From: Flammeovirgaceae bacterium UBA2366
Lineage (GTDB): Bacteria; Bacteroidota; Bacteroidia; Cytophagales; Cyclobacteriaceae
Reading direction: 5' to 3'
Assembly (NCBI GenBank): GCA_002344065.1
Contig: DDTK01000015.1
Location: 389,842-453,841 of the forward strand
Length of the DNA: 64,000 nucleotides
Shown here: one piece after another, positions 8,676 through 17,012 of the stretch
Layout: every line of letters begins with the position of its first letter
Numbering within the stretch: position 1 is the first letter of the stretch
The notes under the pieces: generated by a model
What the model saw: only the letters and a program-made list of their open reading frames with translations
What the model was told of the DNA's origin: nothing
The model's database searches: none
Made by a program: the position numbers and the translations under genes

Positions 8676-9122
8676 CTATTGATTTGCCTTATAGATCTTC
8701 ATAAAGTCTTCGATTTCTTTCTGAAGATTTTCCGGGTAGTCCTGATCGTAGGCAACCGTGGCAATGGACTTAAATAATTCTCCCACCACCTCGGGCGCAA
8801 AGCCTAATTTTTCGGCATAGCGTGTGGCCACCTCCAACTCTACATCTTCCACTACGTTGTCCAGGTTGATCAGGTAAACCAGGTGATAAAGCGATTCGAT
8901 TTTTTCGCGGGGCTCGTTAAAGGAAAGCTGGTTGAGATCAAGATTACTTCGAACAAGGTCATTAGTATGAAGATTTAGCTGGATACCCCACTTTAAAAGG
9001 CAACGCAGAAATCTGCTCTCAATTTTTTCGTGCTGCAGGAATAGTCCCAGAATGTTGAAATAACTTTTCTTCACCGAGTTTAACTGCTCAGCAGAGAAGT
9101 TTGGATGAGAGGAGTTTTCCAT
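8676..9122 (-). CDS. Hypothetical TerB-like helical protein
   Basis: A 148-residue, largely helical and acidic soluble protein. The middle and end (LINLDNVVEDVELEVATRY, then GELFKSIA) look like the TerB/DUF533 fold, in which acidic residues sit in helical hairpins. This is a weak call from pattern and context. The gene starts 16 nt after the stop of a DnaJ-TPR gene and is probably co-transcribed with it. Pairing a TerB-like domain with a J-domain recalls DjlA, where the two are fused. A function in chaperone regulation is inference. Confidence 0.6.
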   Translation of the reverse strand: MENSSHPNFSAEQLNSVKKSYFNILGLFLQHEKIESRFLRCLLKWGIQLNLHTNDLVRSNLDLNQLSFNEPREKIESLYHLVYLINLDNVVEDVELEVATRYAEKLGFAPEVVGELFKSIATVAYDQDYPENLQKEIEDFMKIYKANQ

Positions 9123-9138
9123 AAGATAACAAAGGTAG

Positions 9139-10326
9139 TTATTTCGGACAGTACTTTTGCTTCAAGACTGCAGTGTCTTCAGCGCCTAGTTTAATGGCCA
9201 TAGCCAGATCATTACAAACCCCGCGTGTGATGTTTTGATTTACCTTGGCAATAACCCGTAATTTGTAGCAGAGGGCATTCTCTGATCGCAGAAAGATGGC
9301 CCAGTTACAATCTGTCTCCGCTTCATGAAAGTTTTTCAGGTTGATGTTGGCACGGGCACGTCCTTCAAAAATATGGTAATAAATATCAGGCGCATCCCGC
9401 GGGTTCATAACAATTTCAAAAGCCTTACCGTAAATACTGGTCTGATTTTTTTTAAAAATTTCCTTGCCTAATGTAAAATAGGTTAACGCCTCTTCATTGT
9501 TTTGGAGGTTAACTAAATTTATCGCACCAATCTGGTAAAGTGCTTCGAGATTCCAGGGTTGCTGATTGTAGATGTGTTTGAGGGACTGAATAGCTTGTGC
9601 GTAATCACCGGTGTGATATTCACATATAGCAAGCTTCCGCAGGGTTTCCATCCGTACAGGTACTTCCTGCTTTTTAAGAATTTCCAGGAATTGTAATGAT
9701 TCAGAAAAATGCTCGGCTTGAAATTCGTGGTCAGCTTTGCCACGAACAGAGTTTAATAAACTGTCGTGAGCTGCATAAAACCGAAACTCTACCGGGTGTT
9801 GTTCGCGTAAACTGTTGATCATGGAAAAGGCTTGTTCAACCTGTCCGTTTTGAAAGAGCGAAAACACTTCAGTAACGAGAACTCTGTTCTTCTCATCGAT
9901 TTCCGCTTGTCGTTTTTCATGGAAATAGGATATGGTGTGGACAAGACCAAAACAAAATCCTGCAATGATGAGGAATGTAAGAAACGCAAGTCCTTGAATT
10001 CTGAAATAGTCTTTATCAAACTTGTATCGGGTTTCCTGACTGGCCTTCCAGCGTTGGTAGCGCTGACGTTGAACTTCACGCCAATAATTTTCTGTATGAT
10101 CTGAATACGATTGAAACGAATTTATGCGGGCATCATACCGTGATTTTTTTAGCGGATCGGATAAGGTATGATACGCTTCATTTATAGCCTTAAACATTTC
10201 TTCAGCATGGGCATCCCCCGGATGAAGATCGGGATGGTAATCGAAGGCCAGTTTTTTATAGGCAGCCCTGATTTGGGTTGAGTTCGCAGAGCGGTCAATG
10301 CCAAGCAGCTGATAAAAATCGGCCAT
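9139..10326 (-). CDS. Membrane-anchored DnaJ-domain protein with TPR repeats
   Basis: A 395-residue protein. Residues 3-66 are a J-domain with the HPD motif that stimulates Hsp70 ATPase (AFDYHPDLHPGD). A transmembrane segment follows near residues 112-132 (LAFLTFLIIAGFCFGLV), and the C-terminal half has several TPR-like helical pairs (for example YQIGAINLVNLQNNEEALTYF). It would recruit DnaK to a membrane-associated client or complex; the client is unknown. It overlaps nothing and is followed by the TerB-like gene in the same direction. Confidence 0.85.
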   Translation of the reverse strand: MADFYQLLGIDRSANSTQIRAAYKKLAFDYHPDLHPGDAHAEEMFKAINEAYHTLSDPLKKSRYDARINSFQSYSDHTENYWREVQRQRYQRWKASQETRYKFDKDYFRIQGLAFLTFLIIAGFCFGLVHTISYFHEKRQAEIDEKNRVLVTEVFSLFQNGQVEQAFSMINSLREQHPVEFRFYAAHDSLLNSVRGKADHEFQAEHFSESLQFLEILKKQEVPVRMETLRKLAICEYHTGDYAQAIQSLKHIYNQQPWNLEALYQIGAINLVNLQNNEEALTYFTLGKEIFKKNQTSIYGKAFEIVMNPRDAPDIYYHIFEGRARANINLKNFHEAETDCNWAIFLRSENALCYKLRVIAKVNQNITRGVCNDLAMAIKLGAEDTAVLKQKYCPK

Positions 10327-10401
10327 AGTATGAAGTTAATTCATTTCGGATAAAACGTAAAAAGCCTTCAAATAGTCCTTAAAAATGCTGGGTTCTCAAA
10401 T

Positions 10402-10428
10402 AAAAAGGGCCCCATTTGCAGGAGCCCT
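10402..10428 (-). terminator. Intrinsic terminator of gap
   Basis: On the minus strand AGGGCTCC pairs with GGGGCCCT across a short loop (one mismatch) and is followed by TTTTT. It lies 24 nt after the GAPDH stop codon. Confidence 0.65.
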
Positions 10429-10451
10429 AATCAATATGCTTTAAAAGTGGT

Positions 10452-11453
10452 TTACTTCAATTTCGCCACTTCCTGTACAAGATCAATCAGCTTGTTGGAA
10501 TAACCCCATTCGTTATCGTACCAGGCAACTACTTTGGCAAAATGATCATTCAGCGAAATACCGGCCTTAGCATCAAAAATTGATGTACGGGCATCGCCAT
10601 TGAAATCCTGAGATACTACATCATCTTCGGTGTAACCAATAATTCCTTTCATTTCACCATTGGCAGCATTTTTCATGGCGGTTTTAATCTGTTCGTATGA
10701 AGCTGGTTTTTCCAATCTAACCGTAAAATCAACTACCGATACGTTGGCCACTGGCACACGGAAAGACATACCGGTTAACTTTCCTTTCAGTTGAGGGATA
10801 ACCAATGCCACCGCTTTTGCTGCACCCGTAGAAGAGGGGATAATGTTCTGGTATGCACCACGGCCACCTCTCCAGTCTTTAGCTGAAGGACCATCAACGG
10901 TCTTTTGAGTAGCGGTTACGGCATGAACGGTAGTCATTAACCCTTCAACAATACCAAAGCTATCGTTTAATACTTTTGCTACTGGTGCAATGCAATTGGT
11001 TGTGCAGGAAGCATTGGAGACAATAGTTTGATCGGCCTTCAGACTTTTATGGTTTACCCCCATTACGAATGTTGGGGTATCATCTTTTGCAGGTGCAGAC
11101 ATTACCACTTTTTTTGCCCCGGCAGCAATGTGCTTTTGTGCAGTTTCCTGGGTAAGGAATAAGCCGGTAGATTCGATTACGATTTCAGCGCCAACCTCAT
11201 TCCACTTCAGGTTTGCCGGATCTTTCTCAGCGGTAACCCTTATTTTTTTTCCGTTAACGATCAGGTTTCCGTCTTTAACTTCAACGGTACCCTCAAAACG
11301 GCCGTGGGTTGAATCGTACTTAAGCATGTAAGCCATGTAGTCTGGATCCAACAAATCATTAATTCCTACAATTTCAATGTCGGGGCGGTTAATGGCTGCA
11401 CGAAGCGCCATACGACCAATACGTCCGAATCCGTTTATTCCAATTTTAGTCAT
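10452..11453 (-). CDS. gap: Type I glyceraldehyde-3-phosphate dehydrogenase
   Basis: A 333-residue GAPDH that oxidises glyceraldehyde-3-phosphate to 1,3-bisphosphoglycerate in glycolysis. Visible are the N-terminal Rossmann motif GINGFGRIGR, Asp33 (NAD preference), the catalytic Cys150 in SNASCTTNC, and the C-terminal WYDNEWGYS stretch. The length is standard. It is a single-gene unit with a good promoter and an intrinsic terminator, consistent with high constitutive expression. Confidence 0.97.
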   Translation of the reverse strand: MTKIGINGFGRIGRMALRAAINRPDIEIVGINDLLDPDYMAYMLKYDSTHGRFEGTVEVKDGNLIVNGKKIRVTAEKDPANLKWNEVGAEIVIESTGLFLTQETAQKHIAAGAKKVVMSAPAKDDTPTFVMGVNHKSLKADQTIVSNASCTTNCIAPVAKVLNDSFGIVEGLMTTVHAVTATQKTVDGPSAKDWRGGRGAYQNIIPSSTGAAKAVALVIPQLKGKLTGMSFRVPVANVSVVDFTVRLEKPASYEQIKTAMKNAANGEMKGIIGYTEDDVVSQDFNGDARTSIFDAKAGISLNDHFAKVVAWYDNEWGYSNKLIDLVQEVAKLK

Positions 11454-11490
11454 GGTATTGAAAGGTTAAAATATGCGTATTAGAAGGCGA

Positions 11491-11520
11491 CAAAATTACA
11501 GGTTGACACCTTAAAACCAA
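11491..11520 (-). promoter_or_regulatory. Bacteroidota promoter of gap
   Basis: On the minus strand a -33 TTG (11518-11520) is followed by a 19-nt spacer and a perfect -7 TAATTTTG (11491-11498). The predicted start of transcription is about 30 nt before the ATG at 11453. Confidence 0.6.
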
Positions 11521-11623
11521 GGTTTGGAAAGATAAATTCCAACGTGCTGATTGAACGGGTAAATCTCGTGTGTAACAAGATTTATCGGTTATATTTAACG
11601 TTGTTAAATTAAATTTCAAACGT

Positions 11624-12364
11624 GTGAATAAGTACCTCACGATCATTAACTCCCGTACCGGATTAGCAGTTGGACTGGCGGCTGCGGTCAGTTATGTTAC
11701 CCTGGCCTATAACTTTCAATACAATTTTGATCTGGCCATGATCAGTATTGCCATCATTTTTCCGCTGGTGTTCACCATACGCAGCGCTTTCAGAAGGAGG
11801 GAAAAAGCGCTGGAGCATCTTTCGCGTTTTAAGGCAGGCCTGATTACGGTGGATGCCTGTTTTCAGGAGAACCGGAAAATTGATCCTGAGAGAAAGGAAG
11901 GTATCAAGCTGACGATTCGAAACATTGCAGATTACCTGATCAGCTTTCTGGGTGATACATGCTCCCGAGAAAAGGTAGAGGAGGAGGCCGCCAAGGTTGC
12001 CCAGTTTATTCGTACGAACACAGATCATATTGGCAACGCAACAGCCTTAAAGATTTATCGTTCCATGAAGGATGTATATCAAGGGTTTGAAAATGTAGTG
12101 GCTATTAAACATCACCGAACGCCCATATCTATACGTGCGTATTGTTTGATTTTTATTTATATCTACCCCATCATTTATACCCCTGCATTGTACAACAGGC
12201 TGCATGAGGGTATTTCGAACAACAGCTCCTGGATTCTGTATACGCTGTCTATGTTTTCTACCTTCATTCTGATATCACTATACAATGTGCAGGAACAACT
12301 GGAGAATCCATTCGATCAGCACGGTGTTGATGATATCCGGTTAAATGATTTCAGAATCAGTTGA
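11624..12364 (+). CDS. Bestrophin-related membrane protein (divergent)
   Basis: A 246-residue membrane protein starting at GTG 11624. Two hydrophobic segments lie near residues 12-52, a soluble helical middle follows, and two more segments lie near residues 170-222. The end, NVQEQLENPFDQHGVDDIRL, closely parallels the E(D/N)PFxxxxxDL signature that closes bestrophins, and the whole layout is similar but shorter. I infer a distant bestrophin relative. It is 16 nt upstream of the dipeptidase gene and probably co-transcribed with it. Confidence 0.6.
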   Translation: MNKYLTIINSRTGLAVGLAAAVSYVTLAYNFQYNFDLAMISIAIIFPLVFTIRSAFRRREKALEHLSRFKAGLITVDACFQENRKIDPERKEGIKLTIRNIADYLISFLGDTCSREKVEEEAAKVAQFIRTNTDHIGNATALKIYRSMKDVYQGFENVVAIKHHRTPISIRAYCLIFIYIYPIIYTPALYNRLHEGISNNSSWILYTLSMFSTFILISLYNVQEQLENPFDQHGVDDIRLNDFRIS

Positions 12365-12380
12365 TGTAGAATAAGCAAAA

Positions 12381-13535
12381 ATGAAAAAGTTTTTACTTGG
12401 TTTAGCAGCTTTGGTTTTTATAGGTGCAGTAATCTTTTTCGGATTCGTAGCAACGTATTTTGATAAATCCATGAATACGGTGAGTCATTCTACAGTAGAA
12501 GAAAATTCCCGTTATGATTCCCTTTCCTTTATAGCCGATTTACATTGTGATATGCTCTTATGGAACCGCAATTTTTTCGGATTGCATAAGTATGGACATG
12601 TTGATTTGCCCCGCATGCAAAAAGCAGGCATGGCACTTCAGGTTTTTACCATCGTTAGTAAAGTACCGAAAGGAATAAACATTGAACAGAACGATGATAG
12701 AACAGATCAGATTACCCTTCTGAGTTTTGGTCAGTTGCGTCCGCCCAAAACATGGTTTAGTCTTAAGGCGCGTGCCCTGCAGCAATGTGCGCAACTCCAC
12801 GACTTTGCCACCAGGTCAAATGGAGATTTCAGGGTAATCACCAATAGAGCAGAACTTGAACAATACATCCTTGACAAGAGGAACAATAAGCATCTTACAG
12901 CAGGTATGTTAGGCTTGGAAGGTGCTCATTGTCTGGAAGCTGATGTAAATAATCTTCAGCCTTTTTATGATGCCGGTGTGCGTTACATTGGCATCACGCA
13001 TTTCTTTGACAACGAATGGGGAGGTTCAGCACATGGTACGAAAAAGGGTGGGTTAACAGAAGATGGGTTAAATCTTATTCGCAAAATGGAAGAGTTAGAG
13101 ATCATTATTGATCTTGCTCATGCATCGGTTGAAACTATAGATGATGTACTTCAGGTAACGAATCGTCCGGTTATTGTTTCCCACACCGGTGTTAAGGGTG
13201 AGTGCGATAACCAGCGAAATCTTTCCGACAAACACCTGGAGGAAATTGGAAAACGAAATGGATTGATTGGAATAGGTTTATGGGAGACTGCCGTATGCGG
13301 CACTGATGCTGAGGCCACTGCTCGCAGCATCAGGTATGTAGCTGACAAAATTGGTGTGGATAAAGTGGGATTGGGGTCTGATTTTGATGGCGCCATTCGC
13401 ACCCATTTTGATGTGGCCGGATTGCCTAATATGGTGGCGGCTCTTCAGCGACAAGGTTTTAATGGTGTTGAAATAGACTTAATCATGGGCGGGAATATCC
13501 GCGATTTTATGATGCGGAATTTGCCAGCGGATTAG
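12381..13535 (+). CDS. Membrane dipeptidase (peptidase family M19)
   Basis: A 384-residue zinc dipeptidase of the renal dipeptidase family, related to amidohydrolases. An N-terminal membrane anchor or uncleaved signal (residues 4-25) places it outside the cytoplasm. Metal-ligand motifs are visible: DLHCD near residue 54, EGAHCLE near 180, the IIDLAHAS and VIVSHTG stretches, and GSDFDG near the end. The family hydrolyses dipeptides, including those with D-residues. The gene ends just before a bidirectional terminator shared with tRNA-Glu. Confidence 0.88.
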   Translation: MKKFLLGLAALVFIGAVIFFGFVATYFDKSMNTVSHSTVEENSRYDSLSFIADLHCDMLLWNRNFFGLHKYGHVDLPRMQKAGMALQVFTIVSKVPKGINIEQNDDRTDQITLLSFGQLRPPKTWFSLKARALQQCAQLHDFATRSNGDFRVITNRAELEQYILDKRNNKHLTAGMLGLEGAHCLEADVNNLQPFYDAGVRYIGITHFFDNEWGGSAHGTKKGGLTEDGLNLIRKMEELEIIIDLAHASVETIDDVLQVTNRPVIVSHTGVKGECDNQRNLSDKHLEEIGKRNGLIGIGLWETAVCGTDAEATARSIRYVADKIGVDKVGLGSDFDGAIRTHFDVAGLPNMVAALQRQGFNGVEIDLIMGGNIRDFMMRNLPAD

Positions 13536-13544
13536 CCTAAAAGC

Positions 13545-13573
13545 AAAAAACCACTGGAATCAGTGGTTTTTTT
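13545..13573. terminator. Bidirectional intrinsic terminator
   Basis: AAAACCACTG and CAGTGGTTTT form a stem with a GAAT loop, flanked by A-runs on the left and T-runs on the right. It therefore works in both directions, ending the M19 dipeptidase mRNA (plus) and the tRNA-Glu transcript (minus). Confidence 0.85.
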
Positions 13574-13574
13574 G

Positions 13575-13646
13575 TAGTCCGTACGGGAATCGAACCCGTG
13601 TTACCAGAATGAAAATCTGGTGTCCTAACCCCTAGACGAACGGACC
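13575..13646 (-). tRNA. tRNA-Glu (anticodon TTC)
   Basis: The minus strand folds into a full cloverleaf: acceptor GGTCCGT/ACGGACT, a D-arm with the GGTTAGGAC core, anticodon stem CCAGA/TCTGG around TTTTCAT (anticodon TTC), and T-arm ACGGG-TTCGATT-CCCGT. CCA is not encoded. The first acceptor pair is G-U, slightly unusual. Confidence 0.96.
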
Positions 13647-13664
13647 GTTCTAAAAAAAGTGTCG

Positions 13665-13695
13665 CAAAGATAGCCCCGCAAGCTTTAATTACAAA
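13665..13695 (-). promoter_or_regulatory. Bacteroidota promoter of tRNA-Glu
   Basis: On the minus strand TTTG (13692-13695) and TATCTTTG (13665-13672) are spaced by 19 nt, a perfect match to the -33/-7 pattern. Transcription would begin about 12 nt before the mature tRNA end. Confidence 0.7.
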
Positions 13696-13731
13696 TCTGC
13701 CCTGTAAAAATATTCTGCACCTTAAACTAAC

Positions 13732-14427
13732 CTACCGGATGCCGTACATTTTTAGAACAGGATCATGAAGTGAAGCACCTTTTTCAGTGCACAGGTAGTG
13801 GATAGCATAGGCAATATCTTCTGCCGAAACCCAGGTAGAGAAGTTGGCGTGGGGCATAGCATCACGATTGTCAGGTGTGTCAATAGTGCCAGGCACAACA
13901 ACCGAGGTCACCACACCTTTAGATTGACCCTCTGCATTTAGTATTTCAGCAAAACGGAAGAGTAAAGATTTTGCCAGGGCATAAGCTACTGAACTTTTAG
14001 CCTCCGTGGGGTTAAGGGATGGCTTTGATCCAATCAATACCATTCTTCCTCCTGCTGATTGACTCATCATATGTTGATGGATATTCCGCGCGATAAAATA
14101 GGATGTTTCAAAATTGCGGGAATACATTTTTTTTAACGCCTCGTCCGATGTTTCGGAAAGGTTACCGGGAGCATATCCACCGGCCAGTAAAATGGCAATG
14201 TCCAGATTACCATGTTCTTTAATAAGCTCATCAGTCAACTCGTTTACATCACGTTCACGGGTGAGGTCAACGGAATAACTGCATAGCTCTCCTGCGAAAT
14301 CACCAGCAAGTGATTTGCCTGGGGAAAGAATAGCAATAACCCGGAAGCCTGACTTAAGAAATTTCTCTACTACAACCCTCCCGAGGTTTCCTCCTGCTCC
14401 TGTTATCACTACGTTTTTTAACGCCAT
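13732..14427 (-). CDS. SDR family NAD(P)-dependent oxidoreductase
   Basis: A 231-residue classical short-chain dehydrogenase. The cofactor motif is TGAGGNLG near residues 10-17, and the active-site Tyr and Lys lie in YALAK with an upstream SKPS stretch as the Ser site. The length is slightly short but complete. Its start codon follows the stop of the upstream barrel gene by one base, so the two form an operon. The substrate is not recognisable. Confidence 0.83.
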   Translation of the reverse strand: MALKNVVITGAGGNLGRVVVEKFLKSGFRVIAILSPGKSLAGDFAGELCSYSVDLTRERDVNELTDELIKEHGNLDIAILLAGGYAPGNLSETSDEALKKMYSRNFETSYFIARNIHQHMMSQSAGGRMVLIGSKPSLNPTEAKSSVAYALAKSLLFRFAEILNAEGQSKGVVTSVVVPGTIDTPDNRDAMPHANFSTWVSAEDIAYAIHYLCTEKGASLHDPVLKMYGIR

Positions 14428-14428
14428 A

Positions 14429-15349
14429 TCAGTTTTTAGGGGGACTGTGCTTCTTTTTTGATTTTGAATTATGAAGGTGCTGATACTTAGACTGTACCGG
14501 ACCTTTTTGTGACATGGAACGCTGTTTTACTTTAGCGAGTTTTTCCTTGGAATCAATTTCAACAATTTTTGATATCCCTACCGTAATATAGGCAAACATA
14601 TCCCGTCTGTTTCCGGGTAAATCATAAATTGCTTCGTATGCATTTACCTTGTCGATATACGTTTGCTTACGCGGATCAAAAATTCCATAGCATCCCCTTA
14701 GATCAAACGAAATGCGGTAGTTTTCACTGATATCCCAATCGGACCGAAAGCCGATAGCACCATAAACCTGAAGCTGGTTGAAATCACTTTTATTGATAAG
14801 TTCAAGGTTTTTGATATTCGGCACAAGCACGCCATCATATTCAACAATATAATCTGGAGGTAAATTTGGATAAGCCTGAGGCGGAAATGTCAATTTACTA
14901 TCCATGTGGGTAATTGTTTCTTTGCCTGACATCATATATGATACACCAGCAGATGCAACAAAGCTTACTTTGAAAAAGGACATGTCGATCATATGAAGTT
15001 TAAAACCAACAGGTACGTTTACAAAGGTCAAATCAATATTCCTTTCGCCAACGTCACCACCTGAGGTGTTGATCACATTGAAGTTCTGACCCGTTACAAA
15101 AACACTGGGATCAAACGTAAAGCCAAACCCCTGGCGATCAACCCCGTAATGGACGCCAATAGGGGCAAATTTTAAATTGTACTTAATGCGGTAACGAGGA
15201 TCTTTGTTTATGCCTTCGTCCCAGGTATAGGGAATGGTAAACCCAGTAAATACCCCGAGTGAATATACCTCCTGTCCTGCTGCCTGTAAATAGCTTAGCA
15301 ATAGGGTGGAAATCAGCATGAAGGACCTAAACAAGGGGGCAAGGTTCAT
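14429..15349 (-). CDS. Outer-membrane beta-barrel protein (PorT-like)
   Basis: About 306 residues from the ATG at 15349 (a TTG at 15361 is also in frame). A signal peptide ends LQAAGQ. The body shows repeated beta-strand patterns with Gly/aromatic alternation (YSLGVFTGFTIPY, VYGAIGFRSDWDI), typical of the OMP_b-brl families of Bacteroidota. It closes with a strongly basic tail (KSKKKHSPPKN) beyond the last likely strand, which is unusual for a barrel because the family normally ends in an aromatic residue. Immediately followed by an SDR gene. Function unknown. Confidence 0.7.
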   Translation of the reverse strand: MNLAPLFRSFMLISTLLLSYLQAAGQEVYSLGVFTGFTIPYTWDEGINKDPRYRIKYNLKFAPIGVHYGVDRQGFGFTFDPSVFVTGQNFNVINTSGGDVGERNIDLTFVNVPVGFKLHMIDMSFFKVSFVASAGVSYMMSGKETITHMDSKLTFPPQAYPNLPPDYIVEYDGVLVPNIKNLELINKSDFNQLQVYGAIGFRSDWDISENYRISFDLRGCYGIFDPRKQTYIDKVNAYEAIYDLPGNRRDMFAYITVGISKIVEIDSKEKLAKVKQRSMSQKGPVQSKYQHLHNSKSKKKHSPPKN

Positions 15350-15537
15350 CAGGTAAAGCAATTTAACAGGGCAAAATAATAATTAATCTTAACAAGGGGT
15401 AATGAATGGCTTGTTGTATGATCATCCTACCCGTTGAATATGCCCTTTTTCTCTTAGAGCGCCTGGCTGAAGAGCACTTAGCTTGCTTGAACGGGCTATA
15501 GTGATGGCAAAATCAGGTGGAGTTGCTACTTGGCTAT

Positions 15538-16245
15538 TTACTGAGGTATAACAATCCCCAATTGTACCAATACCATATTGGTATTAGAATAAGCCGTTTC
15601 AAAGGTTACAAATCCATCACTATCTACGTTTACTGAACCACGTTTAACATAACTCGCTTTATCACCCCAGATGTACATGGTGCGAAGGGTAAAGGATACA
15701 CCACGGTTTCCGTTTTCATTCAACGCTTTTCGGGTATAAAACCCTGCCCCAATGCCATACCCTAAACCCACATCGTTGGTTGTGTTAATTACCTCGGGCT
15801 GATCATCATTAAATAATGTGTGGAAAAGATTTTTGTCAATTTTGGTTCGTGTATTAAAAATTTTAGCTCCTAACTGTCCATCGATAAAGGGAGTAAAGCC
15901 GACTTCGCGCTGTGAAGTAAATAGCCGGATGGCTCCGCTAATGGTGTAATCATTAAAAGAGGTTTTATAGGGTGGTGCTGTTGTTGTAGAAGGTTGCTTG
16001 TCGCGACCAAAGGTTGAGTAAGAAAAATCCAGCCCAACAAAAACCGGGGAAGAACTCTTTTTTCCCTTTGGATTGAAAAGTGCGTTGAATCCGGTGCCAA
16101 TAGCAGATCCGCCCACCAGATCTTTTAAATCACCAAGTGGGGCACCAGCATGAGCAAAAAGAGATACCTGGTATGTTTCATGATCTTGTGCCATACTGAA
16201 ACTCATAACAGTAACCAGTAGCGTTGAGAGGAATAGCTTTTTCAT
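15538..16245 (-). CDS. Outer-membrane beta-barrel protein
   Basis: About 235 residues from the ATG at 16245, which gives a clean signal peptide MKKLFLSTLLVTVMSFSMAQ; an in-frame upstream ATG at 16293 would overlap the yebC-family gene and spoil the signal. The mature part shows amphipathic beta-strands (YQVSLFAHAGAPLGDL, GVGLDFSYSTF-like stretches) and ends MVLVQLGIVIPQ. The start lies one base after the stop of the upstream gene. It is probably a small 8-stranded barrel; function unknown. The 175 bp downstream show no gene. Confidence 0.75.
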   Translation of the reverse strand: MKKLFLSTLLVTVMSFSMAQDHETYQVSLFAHAGAPLGDLKDLVGGSAIGTGFNALFNPKGKKSSSPVFVGLDFSYSTFGRDKQPSTTTAPPYKTSFNDYTISGAIRLFTSQREVGFTPFIDGQLGAKIFNTRTKIDKNLFHTLFNDDQPEVINTTNDVGLGYGIGAGFYTRKALNENGNRGVSFTLRTMYIWGDKASYVKRGSVNVDSDGFVTFETAYSNTNMVLVQLGIVIPQ

Positions 16246-16246
16246 A

Positions 16247-16954
16247 TCAAGCCAGATTATGATAAACATTTTGTACATCATCGTCTCCTTCAAGTGCTTC
16301 TACGCATTTCAACACCTCGTCCTGTTGCTCTTCTGTCAATTCTTTTGTTGTGGTGGGGATGTATTGTAATTCAGAACTTTTCGGTTCCAGGTTTTTCGAT
16401 TCCAAATACTTTTGCAGGTGACCAAACTCGGTAAACTTAGTGTACACAATGGTTTCATCTTCACCGCGCTCAATCTCATCAGCCCCGGCATCGATCAGGT
16501 CCAACTCAAGTTCATCGAGGTTTAATTTGGCAGGATCGAATTTAAAAACACCTTTACGTTCGAATAAGAAGGCAACCGAACCGGAGTTGCCCATGCTTCC
16601 ACCGTTTTTAGAGAAATGAAGACGCACGTTGGCCACGGTTCGTGTTGGGTTATCGGTGGCGCACTCAACCATAATCGGTACACCATGCGGGGCGTAGCCT
16701 TCATAGGTCAATTCCTGGAAGTCCTTCTCTTCTTTTGATGATGCCCGCTTGATGGCTGCCTCAACACGGTCTTTTGGCATGTTAACCCCTTTGGCATTTT
16801 GGATGGCCATCCGAAGCCTGGGGTTGTTATCCGGGTTGGGTCCGTTTTGTTTTACAGCAATGGCAATGTCTTTTCCGATTCGAGTGAAGGCTTTTGCCAT
16901 CTTATCGAATCGGGCAAACATTTTATGTTTTCGTTTTTCAAATATGCGTCCCAT
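16247..16954 (-). CDS. YebC/PmpR family protein
   Basis: A 235-residue member of the YebC family. The start MGRIFEKRKHKMFARFDK and the NPRLRMAIQNAKGVNMPKD stretch are diagnostic. The family was first described as DNA-binding regulators (PmpR); some members were later reported to help ribosomes through proline stretches, so the role here is open. The three-domain family length is intact, with an acidic end (EALEGDDDVQNVYHNL). It lies directly upstream of a barrel-protein gene. Confidence 0.92.
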   Translation of the reverse strand: MGRIFEKRKHKMFARFDKMAKAFTRIGKDIAIAVKQNGPNPDNNPRLRMAIQNAKGVNMPKDRVEAAIKRASSKEEKDFQELTYEGYAPHGVPIMVECATDNPTRTVANVRLHFSKNGGSMGNSGSVAFLFERKGVFKFDPAKLNLDELELDLIDAGADEIERGEDETIVYTKFTEFGHLQKYLESKNLEPKSSELQYIPTTTKELTEEQQDEVLKCVEALEGDDDVQNVYHNLA

Positions 16955-17012
16955 GGTGTCCGTTTGATTTAGCGTCCAAAAATAAATTGTTGCAGATTAA
17001 TCCTGAAATGAT

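Noticed and set aside
11446..11646. 66-residue minus-strand frame upstream of gap
   Set aside because: It covers the gap promoter and the divergent intergenic region and has no recognisable pattern.
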